NCBI RefSeq assembly: GCF_003710915.1 | Contig: NZ_RHHR01000014.1 | Location: forward strand, 62,001 to 126,000 | Reading direction: 5' to 3' | DNA from: Brevibacillus invocatus | GTDB lineage: Bacteria > Bacillota > Bacilli > Brevibacillales > Brevibacillaceae | DNA length: 64,000 nucleotides | Part shown: piece by piece, positions 17,974-30,386 of the stretch | Numbering within the stretch: position 1 is the first letter of the stretch | Layout: the number at the start of each line of letters is the position of its first letter | The notes under the pieces: model-generated | The model's input: only the letters and a program-made list of their open reading frames with translations | What the model was told of the DNA's origin: nothing | The model's database searches: none | Program-made: the position numbers and the translations under genes

Positions 17974-19422
17974 TTGGAGCAGTTCGTAAACGGGCTCAAT
18001 GATCTGATTTGGAGTCAGGCACTCATTTATCTCTGCCTGGGGACAGGTTTGTTTTATTCGATCGCAACAAGGTTTCTCCAGATTCGTCATTTGAAGGACA
18101 TGATCGTGCTCATGTTCGACGGGAAGAGCTCTGATGCAGGTGTATCCTCCTTTCAAGCATTATCGATGGCTTTGTCTGGAAGGGTCGGAACTGGTAATAT
18201 CGCCGGGGTTGCAACGGCGATTGCCTTTGGGGGACCAGGTTCGATCTTTTGGATGTGGGTGATGGCATTTCTAGGATCCGCATCGGGATTTGTCGAGGCA
18301 ACCTTGGGACAGGTCTACAAGATAAAGAAGGATGGACAGTTTCGCGGTGGACCAGCCTATTATATTGAAAAAGGTCTGAAGGCAAAATGGTATGCCGTTT
18401 TGTTCGCCGTCGTAACAGTGATCGCGACTGGACTGCTCTTGCCTGGGGTTCAGGCAAACAGCATCGCTTCCGGGATGAAAACGGCCTTTGGCATCAATCC
18501 GTGGATCACGGGAGTTTTTCTCGCACTGATCCTTGGCGCTATCATCTTCGGTGGCGTAAAGCGCATTGCCAATGTTGCACAAGTCGTGGTCCCTTTTATG
18601 GCGTTGGGCTATATCCTGGTAGCCTTGCTGATCGTCTTTCTCCATGTTGATGAGCTTCCTGCCATGTTTGCGTTGATTTTCAAGAGCGCGTTTGGGGCAG
18701 ATGCTGCATTCGGTGGAATACTTGGCTCTGCTATCATGTGGGGCGTGAAGCGAGGCATCTATTCGAACGAAGCGGGACAAGGGACGGCTCCTCATGCTGC
18801 AGCAGCGGCGGAGGTCACTCACCCTGCCAAACAAGGCATTGTACAGGCGTTCTCCGTCTATATAGATACCCTGTTTGTCTGTTCCGCAACGGCCTTCATG
18901 ATTTTGATCACAGGCATGTACAACGTCGAGCCGGAGGGCATGAAGCCAATCGTCCATCCATTGGGGGCTGTAGAGCCTGGGCCGATCTACACCCAGCAGG
19001 CAGTCGAATCCGTATTGCCCGGATTTGGCGCACCGTTCGTCGCCATCGCCCTCTTGTTCTTCGCCTTTACGACGATCATGGCCTATTACTACATGGCTGA
19101 GACCAATCTGACCTACTTGAATGGCCGAGTCAGACGCGTCTGGTCCGAATACGCACTGAAGCTCCTGATGATGGCAATGGTCGTTTACGGCAGTGTGAAG
19201 TCAGCCAAGCTGGCGTGGACGCTCGGTGACATCGGCGTAGGAAGCATGGCGTGGCTCAACATTATCGCAATTTTGTTGCTCACAAAACCAGCTTTGCGTG
19301 CTCTGAAGGATTACGAAAGACAGAAGCGCGAGGGAAAGGATCCCGTATTCGACCCAAAGCAAGCAGGTGTTGCGGATGCGGATTTCTGGGAAAAGGAGTA
19401 TCTGAATCCGCATGTAAAATAA
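17974..19422 (+). CDS. Sodium:alanine/glycine symporter (AGCS family)
   Basis: This 482-residue membrane protein has about 11 helices and the AGCS signature region SGRVGTGNIAGVATAIAFGG, plus GIYSNEAGQGTAPHAAAAA in the middle. It imports alanine, glycine or glutamine with sodium. TTG is taken as start because GGAGGGGG lies 7 bases before it. A TATAAT box at 17937 gives a short leader. I looked for a glycine riboswitch in the leader and saw none. Confidence 0.92.
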   Translation: MEQFVNGLNDLIWSQALIYLCLGTGLFYSIATRFLQIRHLKDMIVLMFDGKSSDAGVSSFQALSMALSGRVGTGNIAGVATAIAFGGPGSIFWMWVMAFLGSASGFVEATLGQVYKIKKDGQFRGGPAYYIEKGLKAKWYAVLFAVVTVIATGLLLPGVQANSIASGMKTAFGINPWITGVFLALILGAIIFGGVKRIANVAQVVVPFMALGYILVALLIVFLHVDELPAMFALIFKSAFGADAAFGGILGSAIMWGVKRGIYSNEAGQGTAPHAAAAAEVTHPAKQGIVQAFSVYIDTLFVCSATAFMILITGMYNVEPEGMKPIVHPLGAVEPGPIYTQQAVESVLPGFGAPFVAIALLFFAFTTIMAYYYMAETNLTYLNGRVRRVWSEYALKLLMMAMVVYGSVKSAKLAWTLGDIGVGSMAWLNIIAILLLTKPALRALKDYERQKREGKDPVFDPKQAGVADADFWEKEYLNPHVK

Positions 19423-19443
19423 GGATGCATAATTAAGAGTGTC

Positions 19444-19479
19444 CCTTCGGCAGGTATCCTGAACGAGGGGATTTTTTAT
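19444..19479 (+). terminator. Rho-independent terminator after the symporter
   Basis: TCCCTTCG pairs with CGAGGGGA, with an inner CAGG/CCTG stem, followed by six T. Confidence 0.85.
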
Positions 19480-19598
19480 GAGAAAAAGTTTCCAAGGGAA
19501 AAATGTTCCTCGATACAGAGGAATACACGCAAGCCACAATCACCAAAAACCGACTTTCTAAATATAATGATTTAAAAATTACAGATATGTTTCATACC

Positions 19599-19627
19599 TT
19601 GATTTATAATTATTATTATTATAAGAT
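19599..19627 (+). promoter_or_regulatory. suf operon promoter with PerR-like operator
   Basis: TTGATT and TAAGAT are spaced by 17 bases. The spacer holds TTATAATTATTATTA, which agrees with the PerR consensus TTATAATNATTATAA at 13 of 14 positions. A second overlapping register ending at 19624 also fits at 13 of 14. The stretch is very AT-rich, so chance matches are possible. The leader to sufC is about 58 bases. Confidence 0.5.
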
Positions 19628-19690
19628 GGGTATTGAGAATGGATTGAGAATAAACCAACTCACTTTTGACGTTTATGGAGGGAAAAACTG

Positions 19691-20479
19691 ATGACAGCAA
19701 TACCACATTTGCAGATAAAAAACCTTCGCGCCAAGATTGAGGACAAAGAAATCCTCAAAGGCATGAACCTTGAAATCAAGGGCGGCGAAGTACATGCGAT
19801 CATGGGTCCGAACGGTACGGGTAAGTCTACACTTGCATCTACTTTGATGGGACATCCAAAGTTTGAAGTAACAGAAGGCGAAGTTTTGATCAACGGTGAA
19901 GACCTGTTGGATATGGCTGTTGATGAACGCGCTCGTGCTGGACTTTTTTTGGCCATGCAGTATCCATCTGAGGTCAGCGGGGTGACGAACTCCGATTTCT
20001 TGCGTTCTGCAATCAATGCGCGTCGTGGTGAAGGCAATGAAATATCGCTGATGAAGTTTATCCGTGAAATGGACAAAAAGATGAGCACACTGGAAATGGA
20101 TGAATCCTTCTCCCACCGTTACCTGAACGAAGGTTTCTCCGGTGGGGAGAAAAAACGGAATGAAATCCTGCAAATGATGATGATCGAGCCGAGCATCTGT
20201 ATTCTCGACGAGATCGACTCCGGTCTCGACATCGACGCACTCAAGGTCGTTGCGAATGGCGTGAACGAAATGCGCACAGCAGACCGTGGCTTTTTGATCA
20301 TCACTCACTATCAGCGCTTGCTGAACTACATCAAGCCTGACTTCGTACACGTGATGATGCAGGGACGTATCGTGAAATCCGGTGGACCTGAGCTGGCTGA
20401 GCGCCTCGAGGCAGAAGGTTACGACTGGATCAAAGAAGAGCTCGGCATCGAGGATGAAACCGTAAACGCTAACGTGTAG
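19691..20479 (+). CDS. sufC: Fe-S assembly ATPase SufC
   Basis: This 262-residue ABC-type ATPase has Walker A GPNGTGKSTLA, signature FSGGEKKRNEILQ and Walker B ICILDEIDSGLDIDALK, the SufC form. SufC powers the SufBCD scaffold that builds iron-sulfur clusters. The ATG follows TGGAGGGAAAAACTG. It is the first gene of sufCDSUB, the usual Firmicutes order. Confidence 0.97.
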   Translation: MTAIPHLQIKNLRAKIEDKEILKGMNLEIKGGEVHAIMGPNGTGKSTLASTLMGHPKFEVTEGEVLINGEDLLDMAVDERARAGLFLAMQYPSEVSGVTNSDFLRSAINARRGEGNEISLMKFIREMDKKMSTLEMDESFSHRYLNEGFSGGEKKRNEILQMMMIEPSICILDEIDSGLDIDALKVVANGVNEMRTADRGFLIITHYQRLLNYIKPDFVHVMMQGRIVKSGGPELAERLEAEGYDWIKEELGIEDETVNANV

Positions 20480-20500
20480 GAAGAAGGAGGCAGCAGTGAA

Positions 20501-23449
<2,949 letters not shown>

Positions 23450-23489
23450 TCATAGGCACAAGCATGTGAAAATAAAGGAGTGAATCAAG

Positions 23490-24887
23490 ATGGCAAAAAA
23501 AGCCCCTGAGATACAGGATTATCAATACGGCTTTCACGACAAGGACGTATCGGTTTTCCGTACGAAGAAGGGTCTGACCCGCGAGATCGTCGAAGAAATT
23601 TCGAAGATCAAGGAAGAACCGGAATGGATGCTGGAATTCCGTCTGAAATCCCTGGATATTTTCAACAGCCTACCGATGCCAAAATGGGGTGGCGATCTGG
23701 ACGATCTCGACTTCGACAGCATCACATACTACGTCAAGCCATCTGAGAAGCAAGGACGTAGCTGGGATGAGGTTCCGGAAGAGATCAAAGCTACCTTTGA
23801 CAAGCTGGGTATTCCGGAAGCAGAGCAAAAGTTCCTCGCCGGTGTATCCGCACAGTACGAATCCGAGGTTGTTTACCACAACATGCAGGAAGACCTGGAG
23901 CAGCTGGGCGTACTTTTCTGTGATATGGATTCCGCTGTCAAGCTGCACCCAGAGATCGTGAAAGAGTACTTCTCGACCGTTATTCCGGCAGCAGACAACA
24001 AATTTGCTGCACTCAACTCGGCTGTATGGTCCGGTGGTTCCTTCATTTACGTTCCGAAAGGCGTTAAAGTAGAAACACCACTGCAAGCCTACTTCCGTAT
24101 CAACTCGGAGAACATGGGACAATTCGAGCGCACGCTGATCATCGTAGACGAAGATGCATTCGTCCACTATGTCGAAGGCTGTACAGCGCCGATCTACAGC
24201 ACGGATTCCCTGCACTCCGCTGTTGTTGAGATCATCGTCAAGGAACGTGCACGCTGCCGCTATACCACCATCCAAAACTGGTCCAACAACGTATACAACC
24301 TCGTGACCAAGCGTGCCGTTGCATACGCGGATGCCAACATGGAGTGGATCGACGGCAACATCGGTTCCAAGCTGACCATGAAATATCCAGCGGTAATCAT
24401 GAAAGGACCACGTGCCAAAGGTACCGTTCTTTCGATTGCCGTAGCAGGTAAAGGACAGCATCAAGACGCAGGTGCGAAAATGATCCACCTGGCGCCTGAT
24501 TGCACGTCCACGATCATTTCCAAGTCCATCTCCCGTGATGGCGGTAAAGTAACCTATCGCGGCCTGTCGCAGTTTGGACGCAAGTCGGAAGGCTCCAAGT
24601 CCAACATCAAGTGCGATACGCTGATTCTCGACAAGCTCTCCACGTCGGATACGATTCCGTACAACGAGATCATGAACGACCACATCACGCTGGAGCACGA
24701 AGCAACTGTATCCAAGGTTTCCGAGGATCAGCTCTTCTACCTGATGAGCCGCGGTTTGTCAGAAGCAGAGGCGACTGAGATGATCGTCATGGGCTTCATC
24801 GAGCCATTTACGAAAGAATTGCCGATGGAGTATGCGGTAGAGATGAACCGTCTGATCAAGTTTGAGATGGAGGGAAGTATCGGTTAA
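23490..24887 (+). CDS. sufB: Fe-S assembly scaffold protein SufB
   Basis: This 465-residue protein has [14 protein letters not shown] near the N-terminus, the central [18 protein letters not shown], and the conserved [16 protein letters not shown] close to the C-terminus. The Cys and Glu residues of this last region hold the nascent cluster. It closes the operon; a terminator follows within 60 bases. No sufA or sufT is present here. Confidence 0.97.
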   Translation: MAKKAPEIQDYQYGFHDKDVSVFRTKKGLTREIVEEISKIKEEPEWMLEFRLKSLDIFNSLPMPKWGGDLDDLDFDSITYYVKPSEKQGRSWDEVPEEIKATFDKLGIPEAEQKFLAGVSAQYESEVVYHNMQEDLEQLGVLFCDMDSAVKLHPEIVKEYFSTVIPAADNKFAALNSAVWSGGSFIYVPKGVKVETPLQAYFRINSENMGQFERTLIIVDEDAFVHYVEGCTAPIYSTDSLHSAVVEIIVKERARCRYTTIQNWSNNVYNLVTKRAVAYADANMEWIDGNIGSKLTMKYPAVIMKGPRAKGTVLSIAVAGKGQHQDAGAKMIHLAPDCTSTIISKSISRDGGKVTYRGLSQFGRKSEGSKSNIKCDTLILDKLSTSDTIPYNEIMNDHITLEHEATVSKVSEDQLFYLMSRGLSEAEATEMIVMGFIEPFTKELPMEYAVEMNRLIKFEMEGSIG

Positions 24888-24917
24888 CCCTTGCACCACA
24901 AGAGGTTTCCGGGCTTC

Positions 24918-24941
24918 AAAAGTGGGCTTGGCCCCTTTTTT
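24918..24941 (+). terminator. Probable terminator after sufB
   Basis: A stem of AAAAGTGGGC against GCCCCTTTTT has one mismatch and runs into T. Confidence 0.6.
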
Positions 24942-24986
24942 CCACAAAAGGGATAGCGATTCGTCCTCAATTTTCTTGGTAACATG

Positions 24987-25047
24987 AAAATACGTGTCTG
25001 CAGTGACTTTCACGCTTGCGTGCCAAAGTCATTCGGACACGTATTTT
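24987..25047. repeat. Long three-tier inverted repeat (61 bases)
   Basis: The outer arms AAAATACGTGTCTG and CGGACACGTATTTT, the middle arms AGTGACTTT and AAAGTCATT, and the inner CACGC/GCGTG with a 2-base loop pair almost throughout. It lies between the end of suf and a convergent small gene. It may be a bidirectional terminator, but it is far longer than the others here and lacks a T run. Confidence 0.7.
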
Positions 25048-25062
25048 ATATTTTCGCCGCCA

Positions 25063-25326
25063 TCAATCAGATGCACGATGGGAAAATCTGAGGACGTACA
25101 CACCCATGACACCGGACATTACTCCTTCAATAGAAGCGGTAAGAGAGACCAATTTTCCCGTGATAAATCCGACCGCCATGCCATAAACTTGAATATTCAT
25201 ACCCAAGGAGATACTAGACATAGCACCTAACGCCATCGCGATGATCATGCCATCCATACAGGCGAGCTCGGACCGATTTTTATAGGTATACAGGATGCTT
25301 CCAACCGTCTGCAAAAGATCGTGCAT
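25063..25326 (-). CDS. Small membrane protein (hypothetical)
   Basis: This 87-residue protein has an ATG preceded by GAGGT. After a short polar N-terminus two hydrophobic stretches follow: GMIIAMALGAMSSISLGM and then VYGMAVGFITGKL up to GVMSGVMGVYVL. Gly-rich helices with a small loop suggest a two- or three-helix membrane protein. I do not recognise the family. It is isolated, convergent with the suf operon, and has a 16-base palindrome 72 bases upstream of its start. Confidence 0.5.
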   Translation of the reverse strand: MHDLLQTVGSILYTYKNRSELACMDGMIIAMALGAMSSISLGMNIQVYGMAVGFITGKLVSLTASIEGVMSGVMGVYVLRFSHRASD

Positions 25327-25478
25327 CTACTACCTCGACAAAGACATCTGAGAGCCACTTGTACCACCTCCTGCAATAACTAATGAACCTGTCAAAGAAA
25401 GTTGCGCAACTTTGGATCGGCATTTTCTCTAATTATTCGAAAAATGGGTCTCATGATTACTCACATCCGGACAAATAG

Positions 25479-25506
25479 AAAAAAACCCGCCGCAGCAGGT
25501 CTTTTT
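25479..25506. terminator. Possible hairpin terminator
   Basis: ACCCGC and GCAGGT form a short stem with a mismatch, between a run of A and a run of T. Confidence 0.4.
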
Positions 25507-25703
25507 ACGTTCGTTGTAACACAGGAAACGGGACGATTATAGTTGCCTTTGGTGTACGCGGCTGTCCAGGCGAGAAAAACGAGTAGTCGAGGAAGCGAGT
25601 AGATTTCTGACCTTGTTACTGTAGACATTAGTTGAGACGCTTTAAACCTGATTGAAGTTGCGACTACTTGAGGGCAAGTCGTATACCTACTCGTGTACAT
25701 AAG

Positions 25704-25736
25704 AAAAGACGCCGTCACGATAAGGATCTGGCGTCT
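25704..25736 (-). terminator. Terminator of the L,D-transpeptidase gene
   Basis: On the minus strand AGACGCC pairs with GGCGTCT, followed by TTTTC. Confidence 0.75.
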
Positions 25737-25796
25737 GATCAAATATTAATCTCCGTTACTGAATGCCAAGCCAATCAATCCGTGCCATCCACTCGG

Positions 25797-26504
25797 TTAC
25801 TCCAGCAACCCCAGCGCAAAATAAACCTTTTTGGTAACAATTCCGTTTGGAGGCAAATGATGGTCTCTTTGAAATTCTTTTAGGGCTGATGTAGTGCTGG
25901 AGCGGAACTTGCCATCACAGGATCCTTTGAAGTAACCCGCGTTTTTCAAGCGAGATTGAATCAACTGCACATCTCCGCCCACATCGCCTTCCGCTAAATT
26001 TCTTGGATCATGGCTCGGATGACCCAATACATGTCCATGAATGGATACTTTCGTTCCTAGGGGAACTACCCCGTATAACTCGGTGACGTCCTTGTTATAC
26101 ATACGGATACAGCCGTGGCTCAGATGCTGTCCGATAGAGTGAGGTTTGTTCGTTCCGTGAATGCCGTAAACACCCCAAGGGACATTTAATCCAAGCCAGC
26201 GTGGTCCAAAAGAAGGACCCCAATTTTCTCCTTTATAAATGATTTTATATTCTCCAACTGGTGTGGGCGTAGACGGATCGCCAACAGCTACACTAAAAGT
26301 CTTCAATACTTGTCCATGCTTTTTCACGATGAGCTTGTGCTGTCTCGGATAGACTTCAATGGAATAGATGCCTTGTTCGTCTACAATTGGAAGTGAAGGA
26401 TTCGCATAAGCAAAATGCTGATAGCTGGCTTCCGCTATGCTGGGCACCAGAAGGATGCTTGCAGCGACTCGGAGTGCAAGAGAGCGTATAGATGGATACC
26501 TCAT
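25797..26504 (-). CDS. L,D-transpeptidase (YkuD) with peptidoglycan-binding domain
   Basis: This 235-residue secreted enzyme has a signal-type segment (residues 5-25), a YkuD domain with GIHGTNKPHSIG and the catalytic SHGCIRMYNKDV (His and Cys), then a C-terminal PG_binding_1 domain (GGDVQLIQSRLKNAGYF through FQRDHHLPPNG). It cross-links or tailors peptidoglycan outside the membrane. No good ribosome site is visible before the ATG; a TTG six codons upstream is an alternative. The domain order is the reverse of enzymes with an N-terminal binding module. Confidence 0.88.
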   Translation of the reverse strand: MRYPSIRSLALRVAASILLVPSIAEASYQHFAYANPSLPIVDEQGIYSIEVYPRQHKLIVKKHGQVLKTFSVAVGDPSTPTPVGEYKIIYKGENWGPSFGPRWLGLNVPWGVYGIHGTNKPHSIGQHLSHGCIRMYNKDVTELYGVVPLGTKVSIHGHVLGHPSHDPRNLAEGDVGGDVQLIQSRLKNAGYFKGSCDGKFRSSTTSALKEFQRDHHLPPNGIVTKKVYFALGLLE

Positions 26505-26718
26505 GGTTAGTAATCTACCCAATCTTTTTTATTTTTGCTGGCATTTCCAAACCGACATCCGTTCTTATTCTGCTTCTCGTGAGAACTTTTATTACAGATG
26601 ACATGGAGTGAGTGCATGTAAAAGTAACCAAGGGGAGGAGTCTTATCATTGGTTTTCTCATTCATGTATACTACAACTATAAACAAGATTTCTTTCTGTT
26701 CGGGACGGAGAATACCAT

Positions 26719-27255
26719 ATGATAGTAGTAAAGCAATTGCTGAAGCATTGCGGCAGCGCCTTTGGCTCCACAAGCGAGCTGTATCAATACGAAGCAGCGG
26801 ATGTCCTGATTGCCGTTTTTCCACCCACGAAAAAGCGAGGATGCTGGACGTATGTGACGTTGGAGCTGCACAAAAAGGGTGCATGTGAGTGTGTGATGTA
26901 CTCGTACCATTTTGATCCGGGGATGATCGCTCATTTGGCGTCAGCAGCTTCACAAGTGAGCAAGCATTGGGAAGAGGATCAGATTCGTTTGCACACAGGC
27001 TCCATTTATCGACTGGAGCAACCGATTGCAAACCAATCCCAGCTACAATATTTGCTGGCCACACCCCTTGATTTTGAGGAGGAGGGCTTTGAGTACTTTA
27101 CAAATGGCGATGAGGTCGTACGGTTGATGATGCTTCATGCGATTTCGGAAACGGAGGCCGCCTTTTTGCGGCAGTATGGCTTTGAGGCACTTGAAGCGTT
27201 GTTTGCGCATAACGAGGTAGATTCACTGGATGTGATGCGTCACCCTGCAATTTGA
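26719..27255 (+). CDS. SUFU (suppressor of fused)-domain protein
   Basis: This 178-residue soluble protein has the run WTYVTLELHKKGACECVMYS, the acidic middle FEEEGFEYFTNGDEVV and the ending SLDVMRHPAI, which fit bacterial SUFU-domain proteins. Several such proteins in bacilli, YqcF among them, are immunity proteins of polymorphic toxins, but no toxin gene lies beside this one. A weak GGAG site precedes the ATG. It is divergent from the L,D-transpeptidase and is followed by a NUDIX gene 16 bases later. Confidence 0.6.
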   Translation: MIVVKQLLKHCGSAFGSTSELYQYEAADVLIAVFPPTKKRGCWTYVTLELHKKGACECVMYSYHFDPGMIAHLASAASQVSKHWEEDQIRLHTGSIYRLEQPIANQSQLQYLLATPLDFEEEGFEYFTNGDEVVRLMMLHAISETEAAFLRQYGFEALEALFAHNEVDSLDVMRHPAI

Positions 27256-27271
27256 GGAGGGAGTGATCGAG

Positions 27272-27739
27272 ATGAAGACAATCGGTATGAGAGTCACCGT
27301 CGTCGTGGAGCATCAGGGCTGTATCTTGCTGATCAAAGAGAAACGAAGCCGTGGCCAAGGCTACAGTCTGCCTGGAGGTCACATTGAGTTTTTGGAGTCC
27401 ATCGCTGAAGCGACACGTCGAGAGGTGTGGGAAGAAACAGGGCTGCTGGTGGAGATGGAACGGATGCTCTGGGTAGATGATCGGATCGATCGGGCGGGTG
27501 CTGGAAAGCATACGATTGGCATTGCCGTTTTAGCCAAGCTGGTGGGAGAAGAGACGAACCCGATACCAGGCGGCTTGGAGGATGAGCAGATCGAATGGGC
27601 AGGCTGGGTATCCCTTGATGAATGGAAGTCGATTCCACTGCATCAAGGGACGGTTCGGCTGCAGGTCCTGAAGGCATTGACAGGACAAGGATACCTGCCG
27701 GATTACCTGGGAAACGTACTGGAAAAACAAGAGGAATAG
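27272..27739 (+). CDS. NUDIX hydrolase
   Basis: This 155-residue protein has a complete NUDIX box, with its Gly in GGHIEF and RREVWEETGLL at the end, which binds the metal and attacks a nucleoside diphosphate linkage. GAGGAGG lies 11 bases before the ATG; a GTG three codons upstream is too close to the site. The substrate is not evident. It is likely co-transcribed with the SUFU gene and is convergent with the EamA gene 27 bases away. Confidence 0.88.
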   Translation: MKTIGMRVTVVVEHQGCILLIKEKRSRGQGYSLPGGHIEFLESIAEATRREVWEETGLLVEMERMLWVDDRIDRAGAGKHTIGIAVLAKLVGEETNPIPGGLEDEQIEWAGWVSLDEWKSIPLHQGTVRLQVLKALTGQGYLPDYLGNVLEKQEE

Positions 27740-27766
27740 GACAAACAAAAAAAGCGAACGTCTCCT

Positions 27767-28702
27767 TCAGGACTTGGCTACGCGAACGGTAGCGCTCCGC
27801 CCTTTGGCGACTGCAAGCACGACGATGATCGCAGCGACAATAGCTCCTATCGTAATGGATTCGGAGAGGAGTATCCAGGCGGCCAGGATCGAGAGAAAAG
27901 GCTGGAGGTACTGGATTTGCCCCACTTTGGCGACACCGCCGATCGCAAGCCCATGGTACCAAGCAAAAAAGGCGAGAAACTGACTGATGACGCTCACGTA
28001 TCCAAAGCCAAGCCATGTAGACCAGGTCCCCTGCTTCAATTCCGCTAAAAGAGGTCCTGCGATCGGAACGACCAAAAAGGGGAAGGCGAAAACCAATGAC
28101 CAGCTGATCACCTGCCATCCTCCCATCGTTCGTGAGAGCTCTCCGCCAATTGCATAGCCGACAGCAGCAGACAGGACGGCGCAAAGCAGGGCGAGATCGG
28201 CCCAATGCAAGGAGCCCAGGCCAGCGCTGAAGGCGTAGCCGAGAATCGTCAGGCAGGCGACACTACTGGACAGCCAATACTTTCGCGATGGGCGCTCGCC
28301 AGAAAAGAATGCGGCTGCGCCAGCTGTTGCCAACGGAAGCAAAGCGACTACGATTGCGCCGTGAGTAGCGGGAACCTGGGCCATTGCCAAGGAGGAGAAC
28401 AAGGGAAAACCGATGACCACGCCTGCTGAAACGAGAAGCAGCTGTTTGCATTGTTGCCAGCTGGGAAACGGAACCCGTTTGATCATTAAGACAAGAGCCG
28501 CTAGCAGGGCGGCTACTAATGCTCTACCCAGCCCGACAGAAATCGGGGAGAGGACATCGATTACCATTTTCGTACTAGGCAATGTCAGACTGAAGCTGCA
28601 TACTCCCAATAGTCCAAAAAGCAACCCGGCTCGCTCGTCAGTCAGGCTGCTTTTTTCTTTTGCCAAAGCTTCTGCACGCATTGAAACCCCATCCTTTATC
28701 AT
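27767..28702 (-). CDS. EamA/DMT-family exporter
   Basis: This 311-residue protein contains ten predicted helices in two EamA repeats, with the typical WYHGLAIGGVAKVGQIQYLQPF segment in the second half. It probably exports amino acids or related metabolites. It is transcribed away from a MocR-type regulator gene starting about 130 bases off, an arrangement that suggests control by that regulator. Confidence 0.85.
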   Translation of the reverse strand: MIKDGVSMRAEALAKEKSSLTDERAGLLFGLLGVCSFSLTLPSTKMVIDVLSPISVGLGRALVAALLAALVLMIKRVPFPSWQQCKQLLLVSAGVVIGFPLFSSLAMAQVPATHGAIVVALLPLATAGAAAFFSGERPSRKYWLSSSVACLTILGYAFSAGLGSLHWADLALLCAVLSAAVGYAIGGELSRTMGGWQVISWSLVFAFPFLVVPIAGPLLAELKQGTWSTWLGFGYVSVISQFLAFFAWYHGLAIGGVAKVGQIQYLQPFLSILAAWILLSESITIGAIVAAIIVVLAVAKGRSATVRVAKS

Positions 28703-28829
28703 GTCTTTCCTCTCATCTTAGGGCTGCCTCCTTTTCAGGTATAGAGCCAATTGGCAGCAGGAAGAGTAGGCCAATTTGTCGAACGAAACGGGAAAGTGAA
28801 TAAGGGAAAGCGCCGTGGGGGGATCGACT

Positions 28830-30248
28830 GTGGAGTGGAAGCCGGAAAAAGAAGGCCAAGAGCCTGTATACAAACAGATCGCGAAGTGGCTGGAGCAGCA
28901 GATCATTGAGGGTGCGCTGCCTCCAGGTGTCTCTTTACCTGCCGAAAGAGTGCTGGCCAAGCGCTTTGGTGTTAACAGAGGGACCGTATCTGCTGCCTAT
29001 GAAGACTTGCGCGCAACTGGCTTGCTTCAATCCTGGCAAGGAAGCGGTACTTGGGTGAGCCGACATCTGTGGGGTGTGCAGCAGGTCCCAAACTGGCACA
29101 ACTATACCAATGGAGGAGCTTTTTTACCCGCCAACCCGTTGGTTCAGCGGATTCGGGAGGCCGTTTTTGATCCGTCCGTCATCAATTTGGCAAAAGCGGA
29201 GTTGGCTCCCTCTCTGATCCCTTCCTTGCCAAACAGGCTATATGAATCATACCTGGAGCTAGGCTACGCTCATCCCAAGGGAAATCCGGACCTGCGGGAG
29301 GATCTCGCCGTTCATTTGCTCGAGCAATACGGGATTGCCGCTTCTCCAGAGGAAATTCTGATCACCTCGGGTGCCCAGCAGGGGCTTCATCTGATTTCCC
29401 AGTGTTTACTGAGTCCGGGAGCTGCCATCGCGATGGAAGGGCCCTCTTACTTTTATTCACTGCCGCTCTTTATTTCGGCTGGCTTGCGCTTGTATCGACT
29501 GCCTATGGATCGGGAAGGAATCGTACCGGAGGAGATTCGCTCGCTGCATCAAAAGCACCGGATACGCATGGTATTCGTCAATCCTACCTATCAAAATCCC
29601 ACGGGGATCGTAATGAGCCAGACGAGAAGGCGGCAGGTTCTCGATATCTGCAAGGAGCTGCGCATCCCTTTGGTCGAGGACGATGCTTATTACGCACTGA
29701 CCTTGCAGGATAACCGCAAGCCTCCCAAACCAATGAAGGCGATCGATACAAGCGGCATGGTTCTCTATGTGAACAGCATGTCGAAAACAATAGCACCCGG
29801 TCTGCGCATAGGCTGGCTGGTGGGACCGCGCTCTGTAATCGAAAGACTGGCTGATGCCAAGCAGCAAATGGACTTTGGTACGAGCAGCGTATCACAACAG
29901 ATGGCCAGGGAGTTTCTCGAAAAGAGCAGGTATGAGACGCAGATGCAAAAATTAGCTGCCAGCCTGCTTCAGCAAAGAGAGACGATGCTTGAGGCCATGC
30001 AAAAGGAGATGAGCGGCCTGGCGGAATGGAATCTGCCGGAGGGAAGCTATCATTTCTGGTGCAGGCTGCATCGGCCATTGGATGAGAGGGAGCTATTAGA
30101 TGTATCGATTCGGGCTGGCGTAGTCTTTACGCCGGGTGGGGTGTACGGAGCAGAGCCGGGCTGGCTAAGGCTGACCTATTCTTGGGAAACGAAAGACGCC
30201 ATCCGGGAAGGGATTCGGCGTCTGGCTCAAGTGATTCTTTCCATGTAA
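28830..30248 (+). CDS. MocR-family transcriptional regulator (GntR + aminotransferase domains)
   Basis: This 472-residue protein has a GntR winged helix at residues 10-75 (PVYKQIAKWLEQQI, VNRGTVSAAYEDLRATGLL) and a class I aminotransferase-like domain. The PLP lysine is in YVNSMSKTIAPGLRIGW, with NPTYQNPTGI and VEDDAYY upstream. Such regulators sense PLP or an amino compound. GTG at this position follows GGGGGGAT; a GTG five codons upstream is also possible. It probably controls the divergent EamA exporter. Confidence 0.87.
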   Translation: MEWKPEKEGQEPVYKQIAKWLEQQIIEGALPPGVSLPAERVLAKRFGVNRGTVSAAYEDLRATGLLQSWQGSGTWVSRHLWGVQQVPNWHNYTNGGAFLPANPLVQRIREAVFDPSVINLAKAELAPSLIPSLPNRLYESYLELGYAHPKGNPDLREDLAVHLLEQYGIAASPEEILITSGAQQGLHLISQCLLSPGAAIAMEGPSYFYSLPLFISAGLRLYRLPMDREGIVPEEIRSLHQKHRIRMVFVNPTYQNPTGIVMSQTRRRQVLDICKELRIPLVEDDAYYALTLQDNRKPPKPMKAIDTSGMVLYVNSMSKTIAPGLRIGWLVGPRSVIERLADAKQQMDFGTSSVSQQMAREFLEKSRYETQMQKLAASLLQQRETMLEAMQKEMSGLAEWNLPEGSYHFWCRLHRPLDERELLDVSIRAGVVFTPGGVYGAEPGWLRLTYSWETKDAIREGIRRLAQVILSM

Positions 30249-30386
30249 CCTATTTGCTTCGATAAGGAGAGTCATCCTTGTTCATACTAGAGTTACATAT
30301 CCATGAAAGGAAGGGTGAGAGGATTGGGCTTTTCGTTGGTCATTGGATTTATCGAATCTCTTACTTCTTACTATTTGACTCTCGTC

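Larger units (their letters stand above)
25331..25796. other. Gene-free stretch with palindromes and repeated stem sequences
   Basis: No convincing gene is seen in these 466 bases. They contain the perfect 16-base palindrome AAAGTTGCGCAACTTT at 25398-25413. CGAGTAGTCG (25580) and CGACTACTTG (25661) can pair, as can a second CGAGTAG (25596) and CTACTCG (25687). The order A-B-A'-B' would allow a pseudoknot or alternative stems. A terminator of the next minus-strand gene ends the stretch. Confidence 0.5.

Noticed and set aside
19503-19691. 62-codon plus-strand frame upstream of sufC
   Set aside because: It spans the AT-rich promoter and has no ribosome site; the coding look is absent.
27333-28205. 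Long minus-strand frame overlapping the NUDIX and EamA genes
   Set aside because: The frame differs from the EamA gene, has Arg/Pro-rich nonsense composition, and no ribosome site.
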